In this document: positions 1 to 8,474 of the stretch, piece after piece
Numbering within the stretch: position 1 is the first letter of the stretch
Layout: the number at the start of each line of letters is the position of its first letter
DNA from: Clostridia bacterium
GTDB lineage: Bacteria > Bacillota > Clostridia > Oscillospirales > CAG-272
Length of the DNA: 43,402 bases
Reading direction: 5' to 3'
NCBI GenBank assembly: GCA_017452545.1
Contig: JAFTME010000083.1
Coordinates: 1-43,402, forward strand
The notes under the pieces: generated by a model
What the model saw: the letters and a program-made list of their open reading frames with translations, nothing else
The model's database searches: none
What the model was told of the DNA's origin: nothing
Made by a program: the position numbers and the translations under genes

Positions 1-1
1 G

Positions 2-742
2 AATATGTTTTGCGGCTTGCTTTATTGTGCCGATTGCGGCAGCCCCTTATGGTTCAACGTCAATCATCCTAACACGGCGATTCAGTACTTCAACTGCTCC
101 AATTACAGAGCCAACCGAGGCACTTGCCCGTCAACGCACTATATCCGCGCCGATTCGATTGAGCAGGTGGTGATCGCGGAACTGCAAACCATCGCAAAAT
201 TTCTTGACGAAGAAGAGGACGAGTTTGTCGAAATGCTTGAAAGCAAAACCAACAAGGATATTGCCACCGAGCAAAAGCTTGCCGAATCTCAACTTGCCAC
301 GGCAAGAGCGAGAGTCAAAGAGATCGAACGCTTATATGAAAAGATTTATGAGGACAACGTAAACGGCAAGGTTTCGGACGAATGGTTTATGAAGCTCTCT
401 CACAAGTACGAGGTGGAAATGGATGAAACCAAGAAAAATATCCTTGCTTTGCGTGAGAAGCTCGATAGCCTTGCGGAGAAGCGCCAAACCAAGGAGAACT
501 TTGTCAAGGCGGTACGAAGCTTTATGGAGATGAAAACGCTGAACCCCGTGATCCTTCGTGAGCTTGTCGAAAAGATCGAGGTTTATCAGATCGAGGGAGC
601 AGGTAAGAACCGCACACAGCGCGTGGTTATCCATTACCGTTTCGTAGGTTGTCTGCAAATTCCCGAATGGTACAAAAAGCGTAAGGTCACCCTTGAAAGC
701 AGACAAGGTGTAGCGGTAAACTATCTGCCAACAACGGCATAA
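2..742 (+). CDS. Large serine recombinase, C-terminal part (5' truncated by window edge)
   Basis: The frame is open from the first bases of the window, so the catalytic resolvase domain lies outside it and the first ATG here is internal. What remains begins with a recombinase zinc ribbon (CADCG, then a second Cys pair around FNCSNYRANRGTC). A long charged alpha-helical coiled-coil stretch follows (about residues 75-165). The end matches the DUF4368-type tail (ELVEKIEVYQIEG ... VVIHYRFVG). This order is typical of TndX/TnpX-like recombinases of clostridial integrative elements, which excise and integrate DNA. Base composition is more AT-rich than the downstream host genes. Its stop is about 95 bp from the 3' end of tRNA-Leu, so it probably marks the end of an integrated element. 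The family call is firm; the element type is inference. Confidence 0.85.
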   Translation, partial: NMFCGLLYCADCGSPLWFNVNHPNTAIQYFNCSNYRANRGTCPSTHYIRADSIEQVVIAELQTIAKFLDEEEDEFVEMLESKTNKDIATEQKLAESQLATARARVKEIERLYEKIYEDNVNGKVSDEWFMKLSHKYEVEMDETKKNILALREKLDSLAEKRQTKENFVKAVRSFMEMKTLNPVILRELVEKIEVYQIEGAGKNRTQRVVIHYRFVGCLQIPEWYKKRKVTLESRQGVAVNYLPTTA

Positions 743-743
743 C

Positions 744-771
744 AAAAGAAAAAAGAGCAGGAATCCTGCTC
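744..771 (-). terminator. Rho-independent terminator (minus strand)
   Basis: The inverted repeat gagcag / ctgctc (755-760 and 766-771) has a 5-nt loop. On the minus strand it is followed by a T-rich run (A-rich at 744-754 on the plus strand). It would stop transcription coming from tRNA-Leu, as a second terminator behind the one at 791-835, and protects the recombinase gene from antisense transcription. Confidence 0.6.
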
Positions 772-790
772 AAAATAAGAAATTATAGGC

Positions 791-835
791 AAAAAAATAT
801 CGAGTGTTCATCACTTTCGTTATGAACACTCGATA
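791..835 (-). terminator. Terminator of tRNA-Leu
   Basis: A near-perfect 14-15 bp stem (797-811 with 822-836) has a 10-nt loop. On the minus strand it is followed by seven Ts (791-797 on the plus strand). It begins directly at the encoded CCA end of the tRNA, so it is clearly the tRNA transcription terminator. Confidence 0.9.
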
Positions 836-920
836 TGGTGCGAGAGACGGGACTTGAACCCGTACGAAGTGAATCACACGCCCCTCAAACGTGCGCGTCT
901 GCCAGTTCCGCCACTCTCGC
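836..920 (-). tRNA. tRNA-Leu (anticodon GAG), CCA encoded
   Basis: Read on the minus strand, this 85-nt sequence folds as a class II tRNA. The acceptor GCGAGAG pairs with CUCUCGC, and the D-arm and variable arm are normal. The T-arm is GGGTTCAAGTCCC. The anticodon loop UUGAGGG (plus-strand 882-888) carries anticodon GAG, and the 3' end is discriminator A plus an encoded CCA. It reads CUC and CUU leucine codons. CUC is also the apparent specifier codon of the T-box at 34114-34393, so this tRNA is the probable sensor ligand of that leader. Confidence 0.95.
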
Positions 921-949
921 GTGGCTTGCTGCTTTTCAGCAACGCATCT

Positions 950-977
950 ATTATATCACAATTTCCAAAAATGTCAA
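950..977 (-). promoter_or_regulatory. Promoter of tRNA-Leu
   Basis: On the minus strand TTGACA (972-977) and TATAAT (950-955) match the sigma-A consensus exactly, with a 16-bp spacer. Transcription would start about 20 nt before the mature tRNA 5' end. Confidence 0.85.
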
Positions 978-1219
978 GCCTTTTTTCGGAAAAAGTGAAA
1001 AAAATTTATTGGAGCAAAATTTTGGCGGACCTGCGATCAAAATCGTGTTGTTTTGCGCGGAAGGAACTTGGATTTTTTTTCGAATGAGGGAGATTTTCGC
1101 ATCGATACGCGCAGAAACGGGAGATTTTTGGTGATTTTTTCAATCTAATGCCGAAAAATCGCCCCTCATCGCGTTTGATTGGGGATAATCACGAATTCAC
1201 AGAAATTATGCAAAATATA
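978..1219. other. AT-rich intergenic stretch, no gene seen
   Basis: This lies between the tRNA-Leu promoter and the pot operon promoter. The short open frames present have no ribosome binding site and no recognisable protein content. No repeat or stable hairpin stands out. Confidence 0.5.
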
Positions 1220-1248
1220 TTGCATTTTTGTTCATTTTCTGTTACAAT
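1220..1248 (+). promoter_or_regulatory. Promoter of potABCD operon
   Basis: TTGCAT (1220-1225) and TACAAT (1243-1248) are separated by 17 bp. A start near 1255 would give a leader of roughly 200 nt before potA. Confidence 0.75.
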
Positions 1249-1254
1249 AAGCAT

Positions 1255-1452
1255 AAGACTAATCGAAGTCTCTTTTTGCGTGCCAAAATGCGCCCTTTTT
1301 GGGGAGCAGATGGGGAAGCGAAGGACTTTTGCGTGAAATCTTCAAGAGATGTGCGGTGCGCATCTCCCATTTTCGAATGACTCGCGGCGCCAGCCCTGTG
1401 TCATTCCTTTTCAATTTGAGCCGCCGGGTACGGCATGGAGGTTTTATGTGGA
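1255..1452 (+). promoter_or_regulatory. Structured 5' leader of the pot operon
   Basis: The leader is long for this gene-dense region. It contains a 9-bp hairpin (GAGATGTGC at 1346-1354 with GCGCATCTC at 1358-1366, loop GGT) followed by a weak T run, and a possible outer pairing (aagtct with ggactt) upstream of it. I do not recognise a known riboswitch class. Attenuation or polyamine-responsive control is possible but unproven. Confidence 0.35.
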
Positions 1453-2589
1453 ATGAACAACGACATCATTATTCAACTCAAGGACATTGCAAAGACGTTT
1501 GACGGTGAGACGATCCTGCATCACATCAATCTGGACATCAAGGATAAGGAATTCGTAACGCTGCTCGGTCCCTCGGGCTGCGGAAAAACGACGACACTCC
1601 GTATTATCGGCGGCTTTGAAACGCCGGACACGGGTGACGTCTATTTTGACGGCAAGCGGATCAACGATCTGCCGGCGTATCAGCGCCCCGTCAACACGGT
1701 CTTTCAGAAATACGCACTGTTTCCTCACTTGAACGTATTTGAGAACATTGCCTTTGGCCTGCGCTTGAAAAAGCTTCCCGAGCGGGAGATCGTCAAGCAG
1801 GTCAAGGATATGCTTGCTATGGTCAACCTGCGAGGCTTTGAGCACCGTAAGGTCACCACGCTCTCCGGCGGTCAGCAGCAGCGTGTGGCGATCGCGCGCG
1901 CGCTGATCAATCATCCTAAGGTGCTGCTTCTGGACGAGCCGCTCGGTGCGCTCGATCTCAAGCTGCGTAAGGATATGCAGGTTGAGCTTAAGAATATGCA
2001 GAAGAAAACGGGAATTACCTTTATCTACGTAACGCACGACCAGGAGGAGGCACTCTCCATGTCCGATAAGGTCGTGGTCATGGCGGACGGCTGCATTCAG
2101 CAGATCGGTACGCCGACGGATATTTACAATGAGCCGATCAATGCCTTTGTTGCCGATTTTATCGGTGAGAGTAACATTGTCGACGGCGTTATGGTCAGCG
2201 ATTTCAAGGCGCGTTTTTCCGGACACACCTTTGATTGTGTGGACAGCGGCTTTGCGCCGGGCGAGCAGGTGGACGTGGTCGTTCGTCCCGAGGACGTGGA
2301 CGTGGTCACACCCGAGCGCGGAATGCTGCACGGCGTGGTCAGCTCGGTGACATTTAAGGGTGACTATTACGAGATCATCGTTGACGTTTCCGGCTTTAAG
2401 TGGATGATCGAAACCTCCGACTACGTCGCTCCCGAGGCGACCATCGGGCTGCATATTGAGCCGGATGCCATTCATATTATGAAGAAATCCGAATATTCCG
2501 ATCGTTTTGGCGATTATTCCTCGTTCTCTGATGAGCTGGACAAGCTGTCAGATCCCGAGCCCGAGGAAGAAGAGGAGGCGCAGCAATGA
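1453..2589 (+). CDS. potA: Spermidine/putrescine ABC transporter ATP-binding protein PotA
   Basis: PotA is the cytoplasmic ATPase that powers polyamine import through PotBC. Visible features are Walker [10 protein letters not shown] at residues 39-47, the signature LSGGQQQR, Walker B LLLDEP, the H-loop THDQEEAL and a C-terminal TOBE-type regulatory domain. The protein ends in an acidic tail. The length of 378 aa fits the family. The ATG at 1453 was chosen because GGAGG (1437-1441) lies 11 nt upstream. An in-frame ATG at 1435 overlaps that site and is unlikely. Another ATG at 1446, in a different frame, opens an 18-codon ORF across the potA start. The stop overlaps potB by 4 bp (ATGA), so translation is coupled. 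Confidence 0.95.
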   Translation: MNNDIIIQLKDIAKTFDGETILHHINLDIKDKEFVTLLGPSGCGKTTTLRIIGGFETPDTGDVYFDGKRINDLPAYQRPVNTVFQKYALFPHLNVFENIAFGLRLKKLPEREIVKQVKDMLAMVNLRGFEHRKVTTLSGGQQQRVAIARALINHPKVLLLDEPLGALDLKLRKDMQVELKNMQKKTGITFIYVTHDQEEALSMSDKVVVMADGCIQQIGTPTDIYNEPINAFVADFIGESNIVDGVMVSDFKARFSGHTFDCVDSGFAPGEQVDVVVRPEDVDVVTPERGMLHGVVSSVTFKGDYYEIIVDVSGFKWMIETSDYVAPEATIGLHIEPDAIHIMKKSEYSDRFGDYSSFSDELDKLSDPEPEEEEEAQQ

Positions 2590-3443
2590 ACCGTTCCGTC
2601 ACCTCTGTCCCCCCGCCCGCCAAGCGCTCCTCCTCAATACTGACGAAGGCCGCCTGCGCGCCGCACACGGTCTGGACGGTACTGTTTATCGTCGCGCCGC
2701 TGCTGTTCGTATGCTACTACGCCTTTACGACCGAGGACGGTACGCTCACGCTGGAAAATATCACGGCGCTGGGGGAGCACACCGACACCTTTATTCTCTC
2801 TGTCTGTATGTCCGTCATTGCGACGGTGCTGTGCCTTTTGATCGGTTATCCGTTGGCGTACTGCATTTCTAAATGCGGTCCGCGCACGCAAAAGGTGCTG
2901 ATCATGCTGCTGATGCTGCCTATGTGGATGAATTTGCTGATCCGCACCTATTCCATGATGGCAATTCTGGATGACGGCGGCTTTCTGAACCACATCCTGT
3001 CCGCGCTCGGCTTTGGTGAGCTTCACATCGTCGGTACGGCTCCTGCGGTTATTTTCGGTATGGTGTATAACTTTTTGCCGTACATGGTCATGCCCATTCA
3101 TTCGGTGATCTCAAAGCTTGACAAGCGCTATATCGAGGCTGCGAGCGATCTTGGCTGCAACGGCTTCCGTACGCTGACGCGCGTTATTCTTCCGCTGTCT
3201 GCCTCGGGTATCATTTCGGGTGTAACCATGGTGTTCGTGCCCTCAATCTCGACCTTCTACATTTCGCAGAAGCTGGGTGGCGGTACGTTTGATATGATCG
3301 GTGACACCATCGAGCGCCAGTTCCAGAACCCCAGCACCTATAACGTCGGTGCGGCGATCTCGCTGGTCATGATGATCCTCATCCTGATCTCGATGGCGGT
3401 TATGAACCGTTTCTCGGATGACGAAGGGACGGTGATCGTATGA
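2586..3443 (+). CDS. potB: Polyamine ABC transporter permease PotB
   Basis: PotB is one of the two inner-membrane permeases of the polyamine importer. The 285-aa protein shows about six hydrophobic segments. It has the ABC permease EAA loop in the form [21 protein letters not shown], which contacts PotA. A short cytoplasmic N-terminus precedes the first helix ([19 protein letters not shown]). It starts inside the potA stop (ATGA overlap) and ends overlapping potC in the same way. The order A-B-C-D and the spacing are those of the classical pot operon. The substrate could be spermidine, putrescine or both; sequence alone does not decide. Confidence 0.94.
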   Translation: MNRSVTSVPPPAKRSSSILTKAACAPHTVWTVLFIVAPLLFVCYYAFTTEDGTLTLENITALGEHTDTFILSVCMSVIATVLCLLIGYPLAYCISKCGPRTQKVLIMLLMLPMWMNLLIRTYSMMAILDDGGFLNHILSALGFGELHIVGTAPAVIFGMVYNFLPYMVMPIHSVISKLDKRYIEAASDLGCNGFRTLTRVILPLSASGIISGVTMVFVPSISTFYISQKLGGGTFDMIGDTIERQFQNPSTYNVGAAISLVMMILILISMAVMNRFSDDEGTVIV

Positions 3444-4297
3444 AAACACTGTCTAAGGTCTATATCTTTTTGATCCTTGCTATTCTGTATATCCCCATTC
3501 TTGTGCTGATGCTGTTTTCCTTTAACAGCACCAACAACACCGGTGTGTTTACCGGCTTTTCGACGTATTGGTACGAGGAGCTCTTCCGCAACGCGGAGAC
3601 CTTCAATGCGCTTAAGAATACACTGGTGCTTGCCATCACCTCGGCTGTCTGCTCGACGCTGATCGGTACGGCGGCAGCGCTGGGCCTGGACCGTATGCGC
3701 GGAAAATTCATGAAGAACACGCTGGTTTCGCTGACCAACATTCCCATGATGAATCCCGATATCGTGACGGGCGTTTCCATGATGCTGCTGTTTGTGTTTG
3801 TCGGTAATATGCTCGGACAGACCGAAAAGCTGAATTTCTGGACGCTGCTGATCGCGCACATTACCTTCAATCTTCCTTATGTGCTGCTCAACGTCACGCC
3901 TAAGTTCAAGCAGATGGACAGACATCTGCCCGAGGCTGCGTTGGATCTCGGCTGTACGCCGCTGCAATCCTTTTTGAAGGTAGAGCTGCCCAACATTATG
4001 CCCGGCGTGGTTACCGGCTTTATTATGGCGTTCACGCTCTCTCTTGACGATTTCGTGATCTCCTATTTCTGCTCGGGCAGCGAATTCCAGACGCTTCCCA
4101 TTCTGATCTACTCGATGACCAAGAAGGAGGTCAAGCCCGACATCTATGCGTTGTCCACGCTGATGATCGTGGCGATCCTGACGCTTCTCATCCTCTCCAA
4201 TATTTCGGGAGAGAAGGGGGATGTCGCGGAGCGCAAGTGGAATGATTTCCGCAGCCGCGTGCGCGAGAGAATGACGAGAGGCGGTGAGCAAAAATGA
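3440..4297 (+). CDS. potC: Polyamine ABC transporter permease PotC
   Basis: PotC is the second permease of the polyamine importer, pairing with PotB in the membrane. The 285-aa protein has about six membrane segments. Its EAA loop reads EAALDLGCTPLQSFLKVELP and is followed by the family-typical stretch GFIMAFTLSLDDFVISYF. It starts within the potB stop (ATGA) and overlaps the start of potD likewise. Its charged C-terminal tail (ERKWNDFRSRVRERM) should lie in the cytoplasm. Nothing is truncated. Confidence 0.94.
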   Translation: MKTLSKVYIFLILAILYIPILVLMLFSFNSTNNTGVFTGFSTYWYEELFRNAETFNALKNTLVLAITSAVCSTLIGTAAALGLDRMRGKFMKNTLVSLTNIPMMNPDIVTGVSMMLLFVFVGNMLGQTEKLNFWTLLIAHITFNLPYVLLNVTPKFKQMDRHLPEAALDLGCTPLQSFLKVELPNIMPGVVTGFIMAFTLSLDDFVISYFCSGSEFQTLPILIYSMTKKEVKPDIYALSTLMIVAILTLLILSNISGEKGDVAERKWNDFRSRVRERMTRGGEQK

Positions 4298-5520
4298 GAC
4301 GAATGCTTAGCAAAATCGTTTGTGTTCTGACGGTGGTGCTGCTGTTGGCTACGGTGCTGTGTGCTTGCGGCAATGAGGAGACTGTCACGCTCAACGTTTA
4401 CAACTGGGGACAGTATATTTCCGACGGCTCCGAGGGAACACTTGATGTCAATGGCGCCTTTGAGGAGTATTACTACGATACCTACGGTGTGCGCGTCAAG
4501 GTCAATTATACCAACTACGCCTCCAATGAGGATATGTACGCCAAGCTCCGCAGCGGTGCGACCGGATACGATATCGTTATCCCCTCGGATTATATGATCC
4601 AACGCATGATCAACGAGGGTATGCTGTTGCCGCTTGATTTTGACAATATTCCCAACTACCGTTATATTGCCGACGATATGAAGGATTTGTTCTACGATCC
4701 GGAAAACGCATACTCCGTGCCTTATACCTACGGCATGGTCGGCATTATTTATAATGAGACCATGGTGGATGAGGTGGATATCGGCTCGTGGGATCTGATG
4801 TGGAATGAAAAATACACGGGAAAGATTCTGCAGTTCAACAACGCAAGAGACGCCTTTGGTACGGCAATGTATCGCCTCGGTATTGACGTCAATACGACGA
4901 GTGAGGCCGAGTGGGGGCAGGCGCTTGAGCTGCTCAAGGCACAAAAGCCGTTGGTGCAGGGCTACGTAATGGACGAGATCTTCAACAAAATGAAGGGTGG
5001 CTCGGCTGCCATCTCCTCCTATTACGCCGGTGACTATCTGACCATGTACGACAGCAACAACGATCTTGCCTTCTATTATCCCGAGGAAGGAACCAATATT
5101 TTCATTGATGCGATGTGTATTCCCTCGTCCTCACAGCATAAGGAGATCGCCGAGGCGTATATTAACTTTATGCTGTCGGAGGAGATCGCCATTGCCAATG
5201 CGGAATACATCTGCTATGCAAGCCCCAACACGCAGGTGCGTGAGAGCGAAGAATACAGAGCGACGATGGAAGAATATCATGAGGATGCTTACGATATTCT
5301 TTATCCCGATCTCGACACACTTCCGACCTCCTTTTATCGGATGCTGGATACCGAAACGCAGAGCCTGCAGAACAGACTCTGGGAGGAGCTCAAGATCGAG
5401 TCCTCCGTGGGTGGCAGCATTTACGTGATCGCAACGGTCATTCTGATCGTGCTGGCACTGTTTTTTGCGTGGCGCTTTGCCGTCCGCAAGTACCGTGAGT
5501 GGTATCTCAAAAACGGATAA
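4294..5520 (+). CDS. potD: Polyamine-binding lipoprotein PotD with an extra C-terminal membrane segment
   Basis: PotD is the extracellular substrate-binding component. The N-terminus is a lipoprotein signal with lipobox LCAC (Cys near residue 27). The mature domain starts with the PotD-like VTLNVYNWGQYIS and contains GYDIVIPSDYMI and SVPYTYGMVGIIYNE, all conserved in periplasmic polyamine-binding proteins. Unusually, after the binding domain there is a hydrophobic helix (residues about 375-395, IYVIATVILIVLALFFAWRF) and a basic tail. The protein would therefore be anchored at both ends, by lipid and by helix. It is 408 aa, longer than the usual PotD of about 350 because of this anchor. It is the last gene of the operon and overlaps potC by 4 bp. 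Confidence 0.93.
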   Translation: MRRMLSKIVCVLTVVLLLATVLCACGNEETVTLNVYNWGQYISDGSEGTLDVNGAFEEYYYDTYGVRVKVNYTNYASNEDMYAKLRSGATGYDIVIPSDYMIQRMINEGMLLPLDFDNIPNYRYIADDMKDLFYDPENAYSVPYTYGMVGIIYNETMVDEVDIGSWDLMWNEKYTGKILQFNNARDAFGTAMYRLGIDVNTTSEAEWGQALELLKAQKPLVQGYVMDEIFNKMKGGSAAISSYYAGDYLTMYDSNNDLAFYYPEEGTNIFIDAMCIPSSSQHKEIAEAYINFMLSEEIAIANAEYICYASPNTQVRESEEYRATMEEYHEDAYDILYPDLDTLPTSFYRMLDTETQSLQNRLWEELKIESSVGGSIYVIATVILIVLALFFAWRFAVRKYREWYLKNG

Positions 5521-5566
5521 AAAATAACGGAGGAGAGTCATTTCCATAAGAAAGGACTCTCCTCCG
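5521..5566 (-). terminator. Terminator between potD and the M28 peptidase gene
   Basis: A perfect 12-bp stem (5528-5539 with 5555-5566) has a 15-nt loop. On the minus strand it is followed by TTATTTTTTA, so it terminates the convergent peptidase operon. It may also slow transcription from potD. Confidence 0.85.
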
Positions 5567-5571
5567 CTCGC

Positions 5572-6513
5572 TTATACGAGTTCGACCAGTCGTACGGCAC
5601 AGTCGGTCAGATATTCAATGTTTTCCTGTCGACAGACGGTATCGCGTGCTGTGTGGATGCGATCCATATACAGCGTGTGCAGCAGGCGGGAATGCTTGAG
5701 TGCAGCAACGCCGACACCGCAGGGAAAGCTGCTTTGATCCGAGGGGTAGAAAACGCCGTGCGTGCAAAGCTCAACCTTGACGGCTTCGGTCGTGGGGAAG
5801 GCCTGCTCCAATGCGGGAAGATAACGGCGAGCGCGCTTGCGGACGGCAAGCAGCATATACTCTCCGTCGGATACGCAGTCAAAATTAAGCAGCAGCTTTT
5901 GCTTCATTGCCTTCTTGTGGCGGGAGTGAAAGCCGGATGAGCCGAACAATCCCAGCTCCTCCAGATCGAAAAATACAAAGGCAACGCGGTCGCGCTGCTC
6001 CTCGGGGAGAGCGCACATGATCTCAAGCAGCGTAATGACGCCGGAGGTGTTGTCGTTGACCGTGTTTTTATTGGCAGGGCCCGCGACGATCATGACCAGT
6101 GCAGCGATCAGCAAGAGATACCATGCCCAAAACGCGATGAAAACGACGAGATCCGGATTGAGCGAGAGCAGCGTGCCGATGACATGGACGGCGACGGATG
6201 CCAGGGTTGCCGGTACGAACAACAGTACGGTGATCAGCAGCTGATAGAGAATATAGACGAACATGTTCTTCGGTGTGATGAAATTGGGAAAGGGAAGGCG
6301 CGCGCAGGTGTCGTAGTGCGCGGTGTAGACCACGCTTGCACGGTCGGGGTCTCCGACGATCAGATTGCGGGCGCCGAGTGCGCCGCTCTCCTCGGTCAGA
6401 GAATAGCCGTGTGACTGCGCGACGTCCTTGAGATACGCGGCAAAGGCTTGCTTTTGCTTTTTGCTTTTGCGGACCTGATAGGATTGGAGAATACCCCGGG
6501 CTTCACTTGTCAT
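5572..6513 (-). CDS. M28 family metallopeptidase with transmembrane segments inserted in the catalytic domain
   Basis: M28 peptidases are di-zinc exopeptidases. The metal-ligand set is complete: H66 and catalytic D68 in AHYDT, D154 in NDNTSG, E185/E186 in LEELG, D212 in NFDCVSDG and H287 in DRIHTARD. Between the first and second ligands lies a hydrophobic insert (about residues 84-145) that should form two or three membrane helices. The active site would be held close to the membrane surface. The start has GGAGG six nt upstream. The gene follows the 192-aa membrane protein gene with a 24-bp gap, so the two are probably cotranscribed. The substrate is unknown. The family call is strong; the topology is inferred from hydrophobicity. 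Confidence 0.88.
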   Translation of the reverse strand: MTSEARGILQSYQVRKSKKQKQAFAAYLKDVAQSHGYSLTEESGALGARNLIVGDPDRASVVYTAHYDTCARLPFPNFITPKNMFVYILYQLLITVLLFVPATLASVAVHVIGTLLSLNPDLVVFIAFWAWYLLLIAALVMIVAGPANKNTVNDNTSGVITLLEIMCALPEEQRDRVAFVFFDLEELGLFGSSGFHSRHKKAMKQKLLLNFDCVSDGEYMLLAVRKRARRYLPALEQAFPTTEAVKVELCTHGVFYPSDQSSFPCGVGVAALKHSRLLHTLYMDRIHTARDTVCRQENIEYLTDCAVRLVELV

Positions 6514-6537
6514 AAGTAACCTCCTGCAGTCGGACGA

Positions 6538-7116
6538 TTATTTTTTGTTTTTCTTACCCGTACCGTGCTGCAGCTCAAACAAGCGCGTGAACTTTTTTTC
6601 TTTCAAGCCGAAGTAATATGCGGCGGCGCAGGTCAGAATGGCGGGCAGGGGAATGATAAAGAACGAGATCCAATAGGAGTTCAGATGGGTATTGCCGATG
6701 CGCAACGCGAGCAGCCCGGAGTACATACCCTCGGCAAACAGCGCGATCATTTTACAGCTTGCGCCGAGATTGCCGAAGAAGGAGCTGTTGGGCAAAAGAT
6801 AGCCGAGCATGGTGCCGATCGCCAGAATGAAGTTGGGTACGGCAGCGAGCAGTCCGATCCAGAGTCCTGTCCAAGGCTTATATTCCTTGTGGCCGTATTC
6901 GACGGAAACCGAGTCCTTGGCGCCGATATCCCACACCTTGGTATAGACGAGGAAGAGATAAAATACTGTGGCGAACACGCTGCAAATGATGCGCAGCGTA
7001 TCGTTTCCCGCCATGCTGCAGGCAAGAGAGAGCGTCATGCCGACAATGGCAATGGCGATCTGGTTGACCAGCACGATCATGGAGGTGTAGGAATGGTCAC
7101 GTAAAAAGTTTTTCAT
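6538..7116 (-). CDS. Unknown small integral membrane protein
   Basis: This 192-aa protein has about four hydrophobic helices (for example SMIVLVNQIAIAIVGMTLSLAC, a second near LRIICSVFATVFYLFLVY, then two more) and a basic C-terminus rich in lysine. I do not recognise the family. The ATG at 7116 was chosen because AGGAG lies six nt upstream; a longer frame to 7200 lacks a ribosome binding site. It is the first gene of a two-gene unit with the M28 peptidase, which suggests a shared membrane role, though no function can be assigned. Confidence 0.75.
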   Translation of the reverse strand: MKNFLRDHSYTSMIVLVNQIAIAIVGMTLSLACSMAGNDTLRIICSVFATVFYLFLVYTKVWDIGAKDSVSVEYGHKEYKPWTGLWIGLLAAVPNFILAIGTMLGYLLPNSSFFGNLGASCKMIALFAEGMYSGLLALRIGNTHLNSYWISFFIIPLPAILTCAAAYYFGLKEKKFTRLFELQHGTGKKNKK

Positions 7117-7221
7117 AAAATCTCCTGTAGTTCCTTTGGTACAGTGTACGGCGCTGGGCGGTACACGGTGCATTCTATCAAGATTTTTTGATCTGATCAA
7201 GATTTTTATTTTGTTGCTAAT

Positions 7222-7250
7222 ATTATAGTAAAAAAAATGTCAATTTTCAA
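7222..7250 (-). promoter_or_regulatory. Promoter of the membrane protein / M28 peptidase operon
   Basis: On the minus strand TTGAAA (7245-7250), a 17-bp spacer and TATAAT (7222-7227) form a good sigma-A promoter. It leaves a leader of about 100 nt. The region 7250-7352 holds a weaker plus-strand -10 (TATAAT, 7303-7308) for the recombinase gene, with no clear -35. Confidence 0.75.
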
Positions 7251-7352
7251 GGTTTTTTTGAATTGTTTACAGTTTATCCACTAAAAAAATACGAACTGAT
7301 TATATAATATAGGTACGTCGGGGTATTTCCGACGGGAAAGGACGGTAATTTC

Positions 7353-8420
7353 ATGTCAGTTGAGGTATCTCCCGCAGAATTTTCCGCCATAGTTCAGGAG
7401 TTTGCATCCTATAAGCTGGGCATCCAGGGGTGCTCGCCAAAGACGGTCAACGAGTATCTGTTTGATCTTCGGACCTTTTTCCGTTATCTGCTTGCCAAGG
7501 AGCAGGACATCGCGCCTGAGTCCGATCTCTTTTTTGAGATCGACGTGCGTCCGATGGATCTTGAGCGCATTTCCAAGATCACCACGGCGCAGATCTACGA
7601 TTTTTTGATGTACACGGGCAACGTGCGCGGCAATCGCTGGTCTGCCAAGGCGCGCAAGCTGTCGGCGATCAAGGGGCTTTACGGCTACCTTGTCAATAAG
7701 CGTAATTATTTTGAACACAATCCCGCGCAGAATATTGAATCTCCCAAGCCCAAAAAGACGCTGCCTAAGGTGCTTTCGCTGGAGGAAAGCCTGGCGCTGT
7801 TGGAGGCGGTACAGAATGACGTTGAGTCCCCCAACCGTCAGCGCGATTTTGCAATGCTGACGTTGTTTCTCAACTGCGGTATCCGTCTGTCCGAGCTGGT
7901 CGGGATCAATCTGAATGATATTGATCCGCTGCTGCGCTCCATGCGCGTTCTCGGAAAGGGAAACAAGGAGAGGATCGTTTATCTCAACGGTGCCTGCCGT
8001 GATGCGCTGACAGCGCTGCTGGAGGAGCGCGGCTCTCCCAAATATGCCAACGTTCATACGCGCGCGCTGTTTTTGAGCAACCGCGAGCAGCGAATCAGCG
8101 TCAAGACGGTGCAGCACATTGTATATAAGTATCTGGATATGGCGGGGCTTCAGGCAAAGCACTATTCCGTGCATAAGCTGCGTCATACGGCTGCCACGCT
8201 GATGTACCAGTCGGGGCAGGTGGACGTGCGCGTGCTCAAGGATATTCTCGGTCACGAGCAGCTCAACACCACCCAGATCTATACCCACGTCAGCGACGCC
8301 AATATGGAACACGCCATGACCATGAATCCGCTGGCAAGCGTGCGGGCAGGCGCCGTGAGTGAGCAGCCGACCGTCTCGGCTACGGATACGACAAAGCAAC
8401 CGGACAATCAAGAGAAATAA
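7353..8420 (+). CDS. Xer-type tyrosine recombinase
   Basis: The protein is a site-specific DNA recombinase/integrase. It has an N-terminal SAM-like core-binding domain (about residues 10-130) and a C-terminal catalytic domain. The catalytic set is complete: R178 in GIRLSELVGI, a lysine in the GKGNKER beta-hairpin (about 202-205), H274 and R277 in HKLRHTAATL, H301 in LGHEQ and nucleophile Y310 in TTQIYTHV. The 355-aa length exceeds the roughly 300 aa of XerC/XerD because of an N-terminal extension and a low-complexity tail. No phage or transposon genes flank it, so a housekeeping XerC/D-like role in chromosome dimer resolution is plausible. XerC versus XerD cannot be decided here. Confidence 0.88.
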   Translation: MSVEVSPAEFSAIVQEFASYKLGIQGCSPKTVNEYLFDLRTFFRYLLAKEQDIAPESDLFFEIDVRPMDLERISKITTAQIYDFLMYTGNVRGNRWSAKARKLSAIKGLYGYLVNKRNYFEHNPAQNIESPKPKKTLPKVLSLEESLALLEAVQNDVESPNRQRDFAMLTLFLNCGIRLSELVGINLNDIDPLLRSMRVLGKGNKERIVYLNGACRDALTALLEERGSPKYANVHTRALFLSNREQRISVKTVQHIVYKYLDMAGLQAKHYSVHKLRHTAATLMYQSGQVDVRVLKDILGHEQLNTTQIYTHVSDANMEHAMTMNPLASVRAGAVSEQPTVSATDTTKQPDNQEK

Positions 8421-8423
8421 GAT

Positions 8424-8456
8424 AAGCCCTCGGCTTTTGCCGAGGGCTTGTTGCTT
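8424..8456 (+). terminator. Terminator of the Xer recombinase gene
   Basis: The stem GCCCTCGGC / GCCGAGGGC (8426-8434 and 8439-8447) has a TTTT loop. It is followed by a T-rich tail. Confidence 0.85.
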
Positions 8457-8474
8457 GATTTTGCGCGTCGTTCC

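Noticed and set aside
7353-8420. Tyrosine recombinase as phage integrase
   Set aside because: No phage genes, attachment repeats or tRNA lie beside it, and the sequence looks like the XerC/D group.
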